Below the pieces are notes generated by a model that had not been told where the DNA came from, made no database searches, and saw only the letters and a program-made list of their open reading frames with translations. Of a DNA stretch of 64,000 nucleotides, positions 42,144 through 54,109 are shown in pieces. Each line of letters begins with the position of its first letter. Within the stretch, counting starts at the first letter, position 1. The position numbers were made by a program, and so were the translations under genes. Origin of the DNA: Panicum virgatum (Eukaryota; Streptophyta; Magnoliopsida; Poales; Poaceae). Location: contig NC_053149.1 of NCBI RefSeq assembly GCF_016808335.1, positions 31,307,339 to 31,371,338 of the forward strand, read 5' to 3'.

Positions 42144-44458
42144 TGTGGCAGAACCACCAAAATTAATCTGGATTAAATGCGTTAACCATTACTAATATCA
42201 CTAAATAGTCAACACGCACTTAAAACAGAGTAATTTGACAGTCTGTCGGGTAAAATCCCGATAAAACCACTGTATATCTGATCGTAACCACATACCTCAC
42301 ACGAAGGTGAGTTCAAAGATTGCAATAACCATAATTCAACTTTAATAGTAAGAGTTATTACAAACTAAGTTTGAAGATTCAAACGGAGTACCTCAGAAAA
42401 TTAAAAGTAGAAAACGACAACTAGCGCTGACATCATGCTAAAGCCCGTACATGACATCAATCTCACCAAGCATCTCAAAGATTACCTGAAAACAAAGTCA
42501 CAAGCAAGACTGAGTATACTAGTACTCAGCAAGGCTAACCCGAAGAAGGGTATAAAATATCCCTTTAGCTAGACATGCAAGGCTTATAAAAGCTCTGGGG
42601 TTTTCTTTTGCTGAAAAGCTACAAAGAGTAGATCCTTAATTTCAAATTTTAGCTTTCAAGTTCTAGTTTCATTAGATATTCTAGGAAAGCACATATCTAT
42701 ACAAACATGTTAGAGGAATTAATTTCATCCAACCATATTGAGATCATCATTGTTCCACTTCTTACTCTATGCAGCAAAGGGATTAAGCAGTCTCATACAT
42801 CGTAAGAGGCGGACGATTCTGAATCGAAATTTCAACCTTGCAAGGATAAACCTAACACACACACTTGGAGCACCGTCGAGTCACTTCCAAGCAACCTTTG
42901 GCTTCTCTTTCCGATTCATGGACAGGTTCACTCTCCCCGACTATAGGGCACTCACCTCGTCCATCATAGTCGTGGTGTTGCGCAACTTAATATAACTTTC
43001 AACGTAATTCAACTTCCTATATCTACGAGAGAGTGAAAGGTATGTCCACTTGCCGGGCCGAGGAGTTACTAGGCTTGCCGCGTACCATATTTATGGCATG
43101 TGGCTAGTACTTTCAAATGCTTAATCACCGCTACAACACACTGCGGTCTTAGCAGATTTATCAACACAAACGGATTTCAAAGGAAGAGGTTGACCAAATC
43201 CGTCCATGATCCTTATAGTGATTGCAAGAAAGTAAACAATCAACTCCTATAAAGCTCGCGAGTGACAGGAAATCACCCGACTTTTACCGGTCCTATTAGC
43301 ATAGCATCTAGTTGAACTCTATTTCTAGTGTTCAAACAATAGGTGCCTAAGATTATTCATCTAGGTTTGCATTCAACTCCAATAACTTAAATGCACAAAT
43401 AAATAGTAAGAAGTTGCATAAAATAATAGGATTATGCACCGGGGCTTGCCTTTAGTGACGTCTATAAAGTCAGTGGAGTTTGATTCTTCCGAATCGAGTT
43501 CGGGACTTCAGTTAATTCCACAATGTTGGCTTGGGCTTTAGAAATATCCCGTCTAGTTCCTGGATGAGTTCGAACGTTCCGACGACTAGCGATATATTTC
43601 TATATGCAATGCAATAGTTGAAATTAGTGAAGTGCTTGAGTATAGCTTTCCTTCATTAAAAGTTGTTATGCAATAAAACTCAATTAAGAAAGCAACCAAT
43701 TCATTTTCTATTTACTGGGCAGTCATTTATGGAGTAAATGTAAACACAAGGAACTCCATAAAATTGCAAAACTAGCTACACTAAGAACCTATTTATGATT
43801 AGTGGATTTCATGATAAAAAGATGACCCTAAGAAAACTAACAAATCATGCTTTACTAAAAAGATAAGTGCATAAACTAGATTCAAACAAAGTACATGAAA
43901 TAACAAGTAAAAATTAGGTATTAGGGCCACAATTTTTACACAAGAACATGCATAGCACATATGTTACATGATTCAAAGATGAAGTCCAGTACAACTATGG
44001 TTCATGAGATAAAAATAAAACACTCATTTTCTAATAATTAAATTAGAGGATTCAATACAAAAGTTTCATGCAAATTTTAGTAGCCAAAGTTATAGAGTTA
44101 GTCAAGAGGAACAAAACAAAATTTATTTGACATTTTTCTGATTTTTCTACAAATTAATATGAATTTTCAAAGTTCACAAGAAAAACAAGAAAGAGACTCT
44201 AGACTTTTTTGCAGAAAGACCCTTGGAAAGTTTTGAACCCAAGCAATCAGGTCCCTGGTCTCTCACATCTGGGTCCTTTGCCGGCAAGGCCAAACAGGGG
44301 AGGGAAGGACGGCCGGATTCCGGTGGGGATGGTCGCCGGCGGCGAGGGGCCGTTGGGGGAAAATGAAGAGGGAGTCAAGGCGCACCTCTAGGTGGCTTTG
44401 GGTCACGAGGTAATGGCCTGCGGCGGTGGCTCGACGTTCTCTGGCGGTCGGTGGGGGA
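42144..44458 (-). repeat. reversed B-type LTR, 3' two-thirds
   Basis: It begins tgtggcagaacc on the plus strand, the reverse complement of the B LTR end, and follows the B LTR backwards: cattatggagtaa-type island near 43730, the exon-1-like block with the GC donor at about 43452-43610, and the ctgcaaaaaagtc region near 44210. It is diverged from both B LTRs. The exon-1-like block has single-base gaps that break the frame, and most of the last exon is missing. It stops at about 44458 against Athila-type pol, so the LTR 5' end is lost. tccgg at 42139-42143 is the candidate left target duplication. Confidence 0.7.
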
Positions 44459-46248
44459 AAACAAATCTTGAAAAAGGCACTCATTACAGCCCCAATCATC
44501 CAGCCACCTGACTGGAAGTTGCCCTTTGAAATCATGTGCGGTGCTAGCGACTTTGCTGTCAGGGCCGTTTTAGGCCAAACAAAGGATAAAAAGCATTATG
44601 ATATATCCTACGCTAGCAAGACTTTATCCGGGGCACAGCTAAACTATGCCACAACTAAGAAGGAGTTTTTGGCAGTGGTCTTTTCAATAGACAAGTTTAG
44701 ATCTTACTAAGTGGGGGCAAAGGTAATTGTGTATACAGACCTTGCTGCACTCAAATACCTCCTCACTAAGAAAGACGCTAAACCTCAGCTCATTTGATGG
44801 ATTCTTCTACTCCAAGAGTTTGACATAGAAATAAGAGATAAGAAGGGAGTAGAGAACTCGGTAGCCGATCACTTGTCTAGGCTCCATCATAGAGATACAC
44901 ATGAGTTACCCATTAACGATTATCTTAGGGACGACACTCTCCTCAAGGTAATGGACTCGAATCCGTGGTATGCAAATATCGTCAACTATATGGTTGCAGG
45001 ATATGTTGCACTAGGGGAGGACAAGAGAAAACTTAAGCATCTAAGCTGTTCCCACTTGTGGGATGACCTGTACCTCTATCCAGTCTGTGCCGATGGGTTG
45101 TTAAGGAGATGTGTCCCAACTATTGAATCCACAAAGATCATAAAAAGATGTCATGCATTGCCCTATGGAGGACACTATGGAGCATTCCGTACACATGCTA
45201 AGATCTGGCAAAGCGGATTCTTCTGGCCAACGATTTATCAAGATGCAAAGGAATTTGTCAGAAGATGTGCCAGATGCCAGAAACATGGGAGCATCAATGC
45301 ACGGGATGCAATGCCGCTAATGAACAATCTCCAAGTGGAGTTGTTTGACGTTTGGGGGATAGACTTCATGGGACCATTCCCAAAGTCTGGAGATGCTGAA
45401 TATATTTTGGTAGCAATGGACTATGTGTCCAAGTGGGTCGAAGCACTTCCCTGCCGATCTAACGATTCCAAGCACTCCAAAAAGATGTTCCAAGAAGTGA
45501 TATTCCAAAGGTTTGGAACACCCCGAATGGTCATAAGTGACGGAGGGTCACATTTCATCGACAAGACCTTTTGGCAGTGCCTGGCCGGACATGGAGTTAA
45601 TTACAATGTTGCAACTCCATACCATCCCCAAACAAACGGTCAAGCTGAAACATTAAACAAACAGATAAAGAACATTTTGCAGAAAACTGTGAATGAGATG
45701 GGGAAGAATTGGAAGAATAAGCTGCATGATGCACTATGGGCATACCATCTTACAAGATGCCCATAGGCATGTCGCCATGCCAGCTGGTATATGGAAAAAC
45801 ATGCCATCTACCTGTGGAGTTGGAGTTCAGAGCCCATTGGACCATCAAGAAGTGGAATATGGACCTCCACCTAGCCGGCAAGAAGAGGCAAATGCAAATA
45901 TCTGAGCTAGAGGAATGGAGAGAAAAAGCATACCACAGCTCCAAGATCTACAAAGAAAGAACAAAGAGGTGGCATGACAAGAGAATCAAACACAAAGAGT
46001 TCAAACCGAGAGATAAGGTTTTGATGTTCAATTCAAGGGTGAAACTCTTCGGTCATGGAAAACTTCGGATTAAATGGGAAGGGCCATTCAAGGTGATCGA
46101 GACCTCTTCACATGGTGCCATCACGCTCCAAAGTGATGACAGTAATATATTCAAGGTAAATGGCCAATCTTTAAAAAATTTCCTTGAACCAGAAAAGATA
46201 GAAGAAATTGACATGATTGAATTTCTAAAATTTAATGATTCAATCTAA
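44459..46248 (+). pseudogene. pol: Athila-type RNase H and integrase, broken
   Basis: It starts inside the RT connection (ALITAPIIQPPDWKLPFEIM), continues through RNase H (SYASKTLSGAQLNYATTKKE, VYTDLAALKYLLTKKDAK) to integrase: finger region HALPYGGHYGAFRTHAKIW and CARCQKHG, catalytic core DVWGIDFMGPFPKSGD, VISDGGSHF and TNGQAETLNKQIK, then after a frameshift near 45745 the C-terminal fold (YGKTCHLPVELEFRA, LRIKWEGPFKVIETSSHG). In-frame stops are TAA 44708-44710 and a TGA near 44798 (a CGA arginine codon in relatives). Wording is typical of the Athila clade. The N-terminal half was lost at the junction with the reversed B-type LTR. Confidence 0.85.
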
Positions 46249-46279
46249 AATATTCAATCTTGTCTAAAAAAACTAATAA

Positions 46280-47393
46280 TAATGAAAGCAGGTGCGAGGA
46301 GGTCCCTGAGCCTGCTGTCCGGTAGGAGCTGCCGGACGTGGAGCCTGCGGTGCCGGTGGAGCTGGTGGAGCACGAGCCGGAGGTGCCGGTAACCTCTGGC
46401 CCTGACCTGCCTACTGCTGTCGAGGCGGGTACTGCTGCGGTGGCCTCTGCTGGTACTGCTGAGGAGGCCGGTACTGAGGCTGGTACTGCTGGGGCTGCTG
46501 GAGTCGAGGGCGAGTGTTGCTGCCGGAAGCAACGGGGACAATCTTCCTCTTCTTGTCCTCCATCTCCAGGTGCTTGCGCTCAGTGTTGAGCGCGCTTTAA
46601 TCCAGATGGTTGAAGTCGTCGAAGCGGAGGTTGAGCAGCGCGTACTGGAGGTAGTCCTCAAGACCCTCCATGAAGTGCTCCTGCTTCTTGCGGTCATCCG
46701 CAACCTCGGCAGGGGCGTAGCGTGCCAGCTGAAGAAAGCGATCACGATACTCCGTGACCGACATAGTCCCCTGAATTGACAAAGACAGATAGATATCGGA
46801 AGATTAACTCAAGATTCATAAGGATAGAACAAGGGGCATTAGCTCAAAAGAAAACGCTGAATGATTATACTTAAGATTACCTGCTTCAGTGCAAGGAACT
46901 CCTTCTCCTTCATCTTCATAACGCCCGCGGGGACGTTGTGGCTGCGAAAGCGCTCCCTGAACTGGAGCCAAGTGAGAGCCTCGCGGTCGTGAACTGGGTG
47001 GGACTCCCACCAGTCCAAAGCTGCCCCTCGCAGCTGTCCTGCTGCGTACAAGACGCGCTCACGGTCATCGCACTGGGCGATGTCCAGCTGACGCTCCACT
47101 GCACGGAGCCAGTCGTCAGCCTGAAGAGGGTCGGACGTGTGAGAAAACATCGGCGGGTGACCCCTCAGGAACTCAGCACGCCTGTCGCGAGGCTGCGGCG
47201 GTGGAGGAGGCGGAGGCTGAGTGTGAGCGTGCTGAAGAGCCTGAACGGTGTTGTTCAGGGTAGCCATCATCTGCATCTGGAGCTGGAAGTACTGCTCCGG
47301 AGTCAAAGGCGGGGGCATCGGGATCCCAGTACCCTGGTTGTTCTGACCCTGCTGCTGGCCAGAACCGGAACCGGTGCTCCTGGTGTTCACCAT
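46280..47393 (-). pseudogene. gag: gag of A2 with the 110-nt intron, truncated
   Basis: It starts [10 protein letters not shown] at 47393, as in A. The gag core is interrupted by a GT-AG segment at 46771-46880, the same junction and the same 110-base length as in A. After it, [12 protein letters not shown] continues in frame. A TAA (near 46601-46603) after FDDFNHLD breaks the second exon. The Pro/Gln-rich linker is shorter than in A and the copy ends within the knuckle. Confidence 0.8.
46771..46880 (-). other. intron within gag of A2
   Basis: On the minus strand it starts gtaatctt and ends gtcaattcag, 110 bases, matching the element A intron in length, position and ends. Confidence 0.75.
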
Positions 47394-47949
47394 CTGATTT
47401 GAACAAAAGATTTCACGAGTAAGGATATTGCAGGAATAAACTCAGATGGATATGATAACTCTTTGCGGAAAAAGACTCAGCCATGATAAAGTAGACAGGA
47501 TAGAGTTGACTGTTTTACCCCCAACGATCTAACTCATTTTATTAATTAGTTAACTTTAACATCTGAGTGATTTTCTTTAAGCAAATTTAAGCTACTAAGC
47601 TATGCAATCATTCAAAAATCCAAATCAAACATGTAGCATAATAATAAGCAAACAATTTTCACGACTTAGCCGAGTTTAGCAATAGACTCGACTAACACAA
47701 CGCGTCGCGGAACGTGCTATCATTTTATTATAAAAAGGTCACCTAGCTATGCTCATGGTGGTCAGATGACTGATTCAGGCCAAAATCTACGAAACTATTC
47801 TTCAGAGAGAGAAATCAAGGCAAGAAGGGTAAAAAGTCAAAGAAGTCAAGGGGTATAATAGTAAAATAGTTTCAGGAGACAAGGATTGGTGAGAAGAAGT
47901 CCTAAAACTCGACCAGTTCTATCTAGGCTTCGTCCTACAGTCGATATGG

Positions 47950-47961
47950 CTCTGATACCAC
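47950..47961 (-). other. primer binding site of A2
   Basis: The minus strand reads tggtatcagagc, three bases after the LTR, as in A. Confidence 0.85.
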
Positions 47962-47963
47962 TC

Positions 47964-50900
47964 TGTAACACCCGGTTTATAAAAGAACATAAACCGAGCA
48001 ATCATATACGTGCCAGGATCAAGTCACACGTATATACAACAGAATGAACAGTATATCATAGCACATATCACGTAGAAAGATATAATAAAGCGAATACGAA
48101 TGTTATTTATTATAATAATGACAAAATGTCTGATACAGCGGAAGCGAAGTACAAAATACGATAAAGCTCTCCGAAGCTAAAGCAGGGCGCCACAGGGACG
48201 TCGACTGGGAGACGAAGCACCTAGAAGTCCTCGTAGTCCTGATAGCGCTGGACGAACTCCCTCGTGTCGGCAGGAACTGAGCAGCAGTAGCGTAGCCAAG
48301 AGGAAAAAGTAGAGAAGAGGCAAGAGTGAGTACACAACTTGTACTCAACAAGTATAACACAAACTATGAGGCTCTAGGCTGGCTGACTCAACTGCATTAG
48401 CTTTTAAGTGTTGGCAAAATTTTATTAAAGCTATTTACTACGAGTTGATGAATTACCATTAACCCGGTTACATAGTAATTAATCAGAATTAATCATACTA
48501 CTAAGAACCAAACCGAAACCAAACCAAGCCACCAAGGTAACCCCGAGAAGCACCTCCCTCGTCGGAAGGAGATAACTTCACTAATCAAAAGGAGGATCTG
48601 GGCCGCTCATAACCGTGAGCACGGCTAGTATACCAGTTTTACACTCTGCAGAGGTTGCACATCTTTACCCACAAGTCGTGAGCTACGCTAGTTGTTCATC
48701 ACACTTCCTTAGGGGAGATGGCCAGCGACTCACTACGAGGCCTTTAAAAAGAATCTCGTTGGTAAGGCGTAACCGCGAGAGTTAGGTCGGCGACGATGGG
48801 GCCCACCTCCGGGGGTACAAGCACAGGAGCGCAATCCAAGCACAGACCAAGCCGGAGGAGCATGGACCATTGAAGCTTACTACTCTTGCCCCGCAGGTAA
48901 GTTACTCCAAACCAAAAAGATCTAATTATTACGCCAAGTCTATCCCATTCTAGCCTTGTGGTAGCGCTGTTGTACCAGGTTGTCGCTCTATGAACCGGTC
49001 CTTATGGAGAGTGGCCAACCAGGCAGTAAGCACCGTGCTGGCCCCCTAAACCATGTTTCTACAAAAAACATCTTTTAACGAGACGTGAGCCACTCATCCA
49101 CACAGAGGGCCACTCTCAGAATTAAGTTCAAGTAAACCATTAATCAAGTTAATTAAAAAGGACCAAAGTGTGTTATAGCGCAGCAACCTAGCACAACTAA
49201 CCAAAATGCAACCCAAAGGTATATTTAAAGGATATAAACTGGCTAGGAAATCCTTAAAGGCATACAGTATTAAAATGCAGTATGAAATTGTAATTAAAGT
49301 GATAGGTTGTTCATGTTATACTTGCCTTCCTCGAACTGCTCCTGCTGCTGCTCAAAGTGCTCAGAAGGCTGCTGCTCCGGGTACTGGTACTGGGGCTCCT
49401 CAGGTAGCTCAGCGTCTACTCACGAACACATGGCCAAAACAAAGCATGATAATAAGCATACAAGCAAACACTAGCAAAAACTAAGAAACAGTACATCAAT
49501 ACATAAAAACAGCACACTAAACTACTCTAGAACTATTCTACGCGTTACAACGATCGCGTGGATATAAAGAACGCTAAAAACGGAGCTAAAACGCATAAAC
49601 TAGGCCTAAAACAAGGTTCAGGGGCTTATTTGTAAGAAAACTGAAGTTTCAGGGGCTTTTCTGCTAAAACCGAGGACTAAAATGTAATTAAACTAAAACT
49701 CTGGGGTCTAACTCATAAAAGAACAAGTGCTGGATGGCGGGTTCTAATAGGGAAAAGTTCAGGGGGCTGTGTGTTAAAAAGAGGGTCAAACTGGAATTAT
49801 TTTTGAACTGCATAGGAGTGCGGGTTGATAAGGAAGAAAGGTAGGGGCTCTTAAGAAAAACTGACGGGGCGAACAGGTACGCGCGATCCTCGGCCGTTGG
49901 ATCTGGATCTAAAGGTGGGGATCCGCTGGGACTTTGATCTAATCCGGCGCCTTGGATCTGGATCGGACGGGTCAAACCCGTCGGGGCGCGGGGCGGCGGT
50001 GCTGGGTCGCCGGAGCTCTGCTCCGCGGCGGCGCCCGGCCGGGGTTCGGCGAATCGGCGACCCAGGGCTCGGTTCGGGGTGCGGTTTGGCTGTAGAACAC
50101 GAGAACAGGATGGGTAATACACCTGGACACGCAGGTCTGCGGATTGGGGCTCGGATGCGGCTCGCCGCGGTGGAAGGCGGGCGTGCGCGGCGGAGCATCG
50201 CCGGTACGCGGGACTCGGGTGGTTCTGGTGCTGGGGCTCAAGCGCGAAAGGGTCTAGGAACGTGCACTAGGGCAGGGCGAACTTCTGCAGGGGTTTATTT
50301 AGGTTCGGGGGGGCTCCGCAGGGACTCGCCATGGCGGCGCATGGCGGCGCGGCGGCGAGGACGCTGGCGGCCGGTGTCCTAGCATCTAGGGCGCAACATG
50401 GATGAAGGCAACCAGTGCAAATGCTACAGGGGGGTTCCAGCGGCGCTCACCGAGGGCTCAGGTTGGAGGATTTGGCACGAAGGGTCGTCGGCGTCGGAGT
50501 CCGGTGACGGTCGCAGGCGGAGCTCCTCGGTCCGGGTGGTGGGGCACTCCTTCGGACTCCTGATCCCCACGAATTGACACTGGGTGGTGCTGCGAAGTAG
50601 CGCAAGGGGGTCAGGGGGGCGGAATCAGCACCGGGGTGAGGGTAATTGACGGCGATGGCACTTACCGGCGGTGGCGGTCCTGGCGGAGAGATGCGGCGGC
50701 GCTGGTGGTTCGGGCGTGGAGCTGCGGGGCGAGGATGGGGGAGAGAAGGTCGCAGGGCCCAATTATAGGAGGGATGCGGGGATCTCGGCGGGGCGCAGCG
50801 GGATAATGATCCCGGCGAGCTCGCCGGGGATATCGGGTGCGCTGCGGAGCCGGGAAGGAAGGGGAGAAGAGGGGGCTGACGCGTGGGGCCGGCTGGTCAG

Positions 50901-51447
50901 CGGCAGGGCGCGCGTCGCGCGGCTGCCTGCCAGGTGGGGTCAAGGCGTCGGGGGAGCGGGCGGGATGCGCGCGAGTGGGCGGAAGCAGGCCGCGGCGTGG
51001 GCCGTGCGGGAGAGGTGGGAACGGTGCTGGGCTGGGCGCGGTCACGGGTTGGGCTGAAGCGGAGCAGGCCGGGCGGAGCGCGGGCGAGCTGGGCCGAAGT
51101 GGGCCCGCGGGAAGGGAGATGGAGACCTGGGCCGCGCTGGGCCGGGCCTGGGTTGCTGTTGGGTTGGGTTTTGGTTGCGGGTTTGGGTTTTCTTTTTCCT
51201 ACTCTTCTCCTTTCTAAATCTAATTCAAACAAAGTTTAAATTCAAATTTGAATTTGAATTCAAACCACACTCAAATAAAATTATGCACCAGCATGAATGC
51301 AACAAAAATTTAAACCTATGATAAATTTTAATTAATTAAGGAACAAAAATTAGATTAAATGCCAACTAAACACAATAAACCTTAGAAAATTTAACTAAAG
51401 CCATTTAATTTATTAATAAATACTGAAATTTAAATTAGGGTGTTACA
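47964..51447 (-). repeat. 5' LTR of A2
   Basis: It is 3484 bp, with tips tgtaacaccc / gggtgttaca as in A. It is clearly more diverged from the A LTRs than those are from each other, and is about 120 bp longer. The GC-rich promoter block is at about 49860-51180. Confidence 0.9.
48221..49415 (-). CDS. putative split mini-gene in the A2 LTR (exons 49415-49326 and 48276-48221)
   Basis: The first coding block is 90 bases, the last 56, identical in length to those of element A. The first reads DAELPEEPQYQYPEQQPSEH and on to FEE, entering two bases into a codon and leaving one base into a codon at AG/GCAAGT. The last reads DTREFVQRYQDYEDF and TAG, with a silent CGC-TAT/TAC difference from A. The surrounding LTR has many insertions and deletions relative to A, while these blocks have none. 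This preservation is the main argument that they are translated. Confidence 0.45.
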
Positions 51448-52711
51448 CTTTTCATATGCATGCTCCTTGTTCTATACTTACTCTGCAAAAAATTAAAAAG
51501 AACCAAAGTCCACACTTAGATTTAAAATCTGAAAGTAAATTTGGATATAGCTCTTTCAGTATGGACTGCATAAATTTTATTCCTTACATTTCCTTGGTGC
51601 TTGTGGGAAAAACATTTAGGAAAAACATATTTCCTAAGTTGTTGTGAAGTGAGATATGGCTTTGGCATGGAAATCCATCCTTTTCTATTCAAAGTACTTG
51701 GAGAGTTTTATTTTGCTAAAATAAAAAAATCCATAGTCTCAAATACTCCTCAATGGTAACAAAAATTCCTACCAAGGCCAAATATCATGTTACATTTTGA
51801 AACCCTTCTACTTTTGCTGCTTGTTATTGCATTGAGCTGTGTCAAGCTTTGTTGACCCATGCCAAGAAATTTATCATGCTTTTAAAACCAAGATCACATA
51901 CACACCACCAAATATTTGCACTGCTCCTACACTGGGAGTAGGCGCAAGACATACATTCCACTTAGGATCTACAAAAAAAATGTTCTACTCCTACATTGGG
52001 AGTAAACAAAAATATCTTAGTTAGGCTCTATCAAAATAAATGCTCCAAATGTGTATGATCCCTCTCTCAAAAGTTTTGTAGTGAAAAAAAAAGGCATGAG
52101 GCTATCATTAAAAAAAGAAAAGAAAGAAAGGAATAAAAGATAGCCCATGTTCTCACAAAAGGGTTTCTTCAAAGTCTGAATAAAGAGAGAGATGAGTTTC
52201 AAAGAGCATAATAGAATTAGGATAGCCACTTTATATCCACACACTTGCACTTCTTGGTTTGATTGTATGGTATTTTTCTCCATGGATCCATTGTTTGACT
52301 CAGCAAAATATGCAATGCAAGTATGCCTTGATGTTTTCCCTACCTAAGCTACACATAAGCTTTTTAGAAGTAGGAAGAAAAAGTAGGCAAACCCAAAATA
52401 CCTTGGTGAGGAAACAAACACTTGAGTGATTTGAGAGTACCAGTTGCGGAGTGCATGTGAACTATACTTTATTTCAAAAAAAAATCTCCAAGTTACTAAG
52501 ATATGAAAATGGAATGAGATGGCTATGTTTTAGAGCTGTTCCATTTCTCAACCGCTCAAGACGATATGTTAGCCACTCCTCATATCCCACAGGTATGAGG
52601 TATGTTTTGGGATAATCTTTATGATAGTTTCATATCTTGAATTGCTATATTTATTTTTGCTTTATCTTTAACCTTTACTCGAGACGAGCAAAGAATAAGT
52701 GTGGGGGAACT
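51448..52711 (+). other. Athila 3' non-coding region
   Basis: AT-rich sequence lies between the A2 insertion and the Athila 3' LTR. It ends with aagtgtgggggaact, the polypurine tract form common in Athila elements. No ORF with recognisable motifs was seen; an envelope-like ORF, present in some Athila elements, is not visible. Confidence 0.6.
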
Positions 52712-53900
52712 TGTTGACGGTCATTATCGCATAAAATTCGACCGCCAAAGTGAACTAAAATGACAACATTCCATGTCACATTATAATAAAAATATTAATT
52801 ATCTAATGAGTTCTACGAGTTTTGGTGGTTTGCGATGTTTTGCAGGATTATGCCAGAATATGCAAGAATCAACACTAAATGGAGCATCTACAAGGATGGT
52901 GAAATATGGATATAAGATGAAACCATTATAAACATTGGCAAATGCCAAATTTGACATTGCCATGTTGAAGAGCTCGTCAAGATGATCGAATTGGACATTT
53001 GGTTCACCCAATTCGGAGTCCGGACGCAAAAGTTATGCAAGTTACAAGTTCTGGACTCGTGCTGTGCAGAGGCTGCAGGCCGGCCGGCCTCACCTAGGGC
53101 GGCCGGCCTGACACCTTTGCCAAGCACATCATCCCTTGCCACAGGACCATTAGGGACCCTCCAATGGACCCCTATGCACTAGATATACAAGCAAATACCA
53201 AAGATATGACCGAAAGGCCTAGCACATGGATTAAAGGACCCATTTGCAGCACTTACCAAATGAGGAGCCAGGCTTGTCGGAATCTCCTCAGCTTTTGTAC
53301 CTCTACATATCTGCTTCAACCCGAGTTGCATCCAGGTTATCTTTCGATATCTCTGAAATTATTATTTTTCTAAATTCAGTTATTGCTTTATTTCACTTGC
53401 TGGAACTCCACTCGACCGAGTGCTCTAGTCCAGGTACAGGGTTAGAGTAGTAATCTCTAGTATAGACGTGGTGTCTAGGCTAGTGCTTACCTGAGTTTGC
53501 GCCCAACCCCATGGATAGTTGTAGTAGCCCCGGAGGTGACAGCTCTGACTAGGCCTTTGTATTGCACGATGTTTGGGTTGGTGTTTCGTAGGGCTATTGG
53601 TGGCCTGACCCAAATCACCTTTTTCTAGTCTTTTCGAGGATCGGAAAGGTACCGCCGCTCTGAAGTAAGTGAAGTTTAGTGAGCCTGACCCTTTAGTGTC
53701 TGATAATCTTAGGAATACCTTAGGAGTCCCTCTCTCCCTACAAAAACATTCTTTCTACCTTTTCTTTGAATTACCTTGGCCCCTTTCTAGTTCACTTCTC
53801 GTTCTTCTTGGAAATCGATACCTTGGAATATTCCGGGTGAAAGCTACAGCGGTATCCGTGCGCTTGCGGATTTATCTATTTGCGTTAACAAATACCAACA
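52712..53900 (+). repeat. 3' LTR of the Athila-type element
   Basis: It is 1189 bp, tgttgacggtc to aataccaaca, with inverted tips tgttg / caaca. It holds a GGCC-rich partly palindromic stretch at 53080-53110 (ggccggccggcc, ggcggccggcc). The matching 5' LTR is not in the window. Confidence 0.8.
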
Positions 53901-53915
53901 CTGGCTCAGCTCGGC

Positions 53916-53931
53916 GGGGGGGGGGGGGGGG
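53916..53931. repeat. G16 homopolymer
   Basis: Sixteen consecutive G residues lie 15 bases after the Athila LTR end, in the antisense gene region of element E. Confidence 0.9.
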
Positions 53932-54109
53932 CATCCTTGCCAGGGTCCCCCTCAGGCAAAGGAGCGGGGGACTAGTACTCCAAGACCTTGGCCTATAAAG
54001 GATCCGAGTTGTGTTACAACCCAACGGGTGCGCTCGGAAAAACAGAGCAAAAACAGAGGAAACAACTCGTAATGAACAAAACAACTCGGAGGATTCAAGA
54101 AAAACTTAC

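Larger units (their letters stand above)
46280..51447 (-). mobile_element. element A2: 5' end of an A-family chromovirus, reversed and truncated
   Basis: On the minus strand: 5' LTR (51447-47964), primer site, leader, gag up to the first cysteine of the zinc knuckle, where homology with A stops at about 46280 (tgaaagcaggtgcgagg). All of pol and the 3' LTR are missing. It splits the 3' part of the Athila element (44459-46279 and 51448-53900). Confidence 0.85.

Noticed and set aside
50671..51057. 128-codon Gly/Arg-rich plus-strand ORF in the A2 LTR
   Set aside because: It is the antisense face of the GC-rich LTR promoter block; the A copies do not keep it as a distinct frame.
52085..52135. A-rich tract as a SINE or LINE poly(A) tail
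   Set aside because: It lies inside the Athila non-coding region, is interrupted and has no target duplication or SINE promoter boxes.
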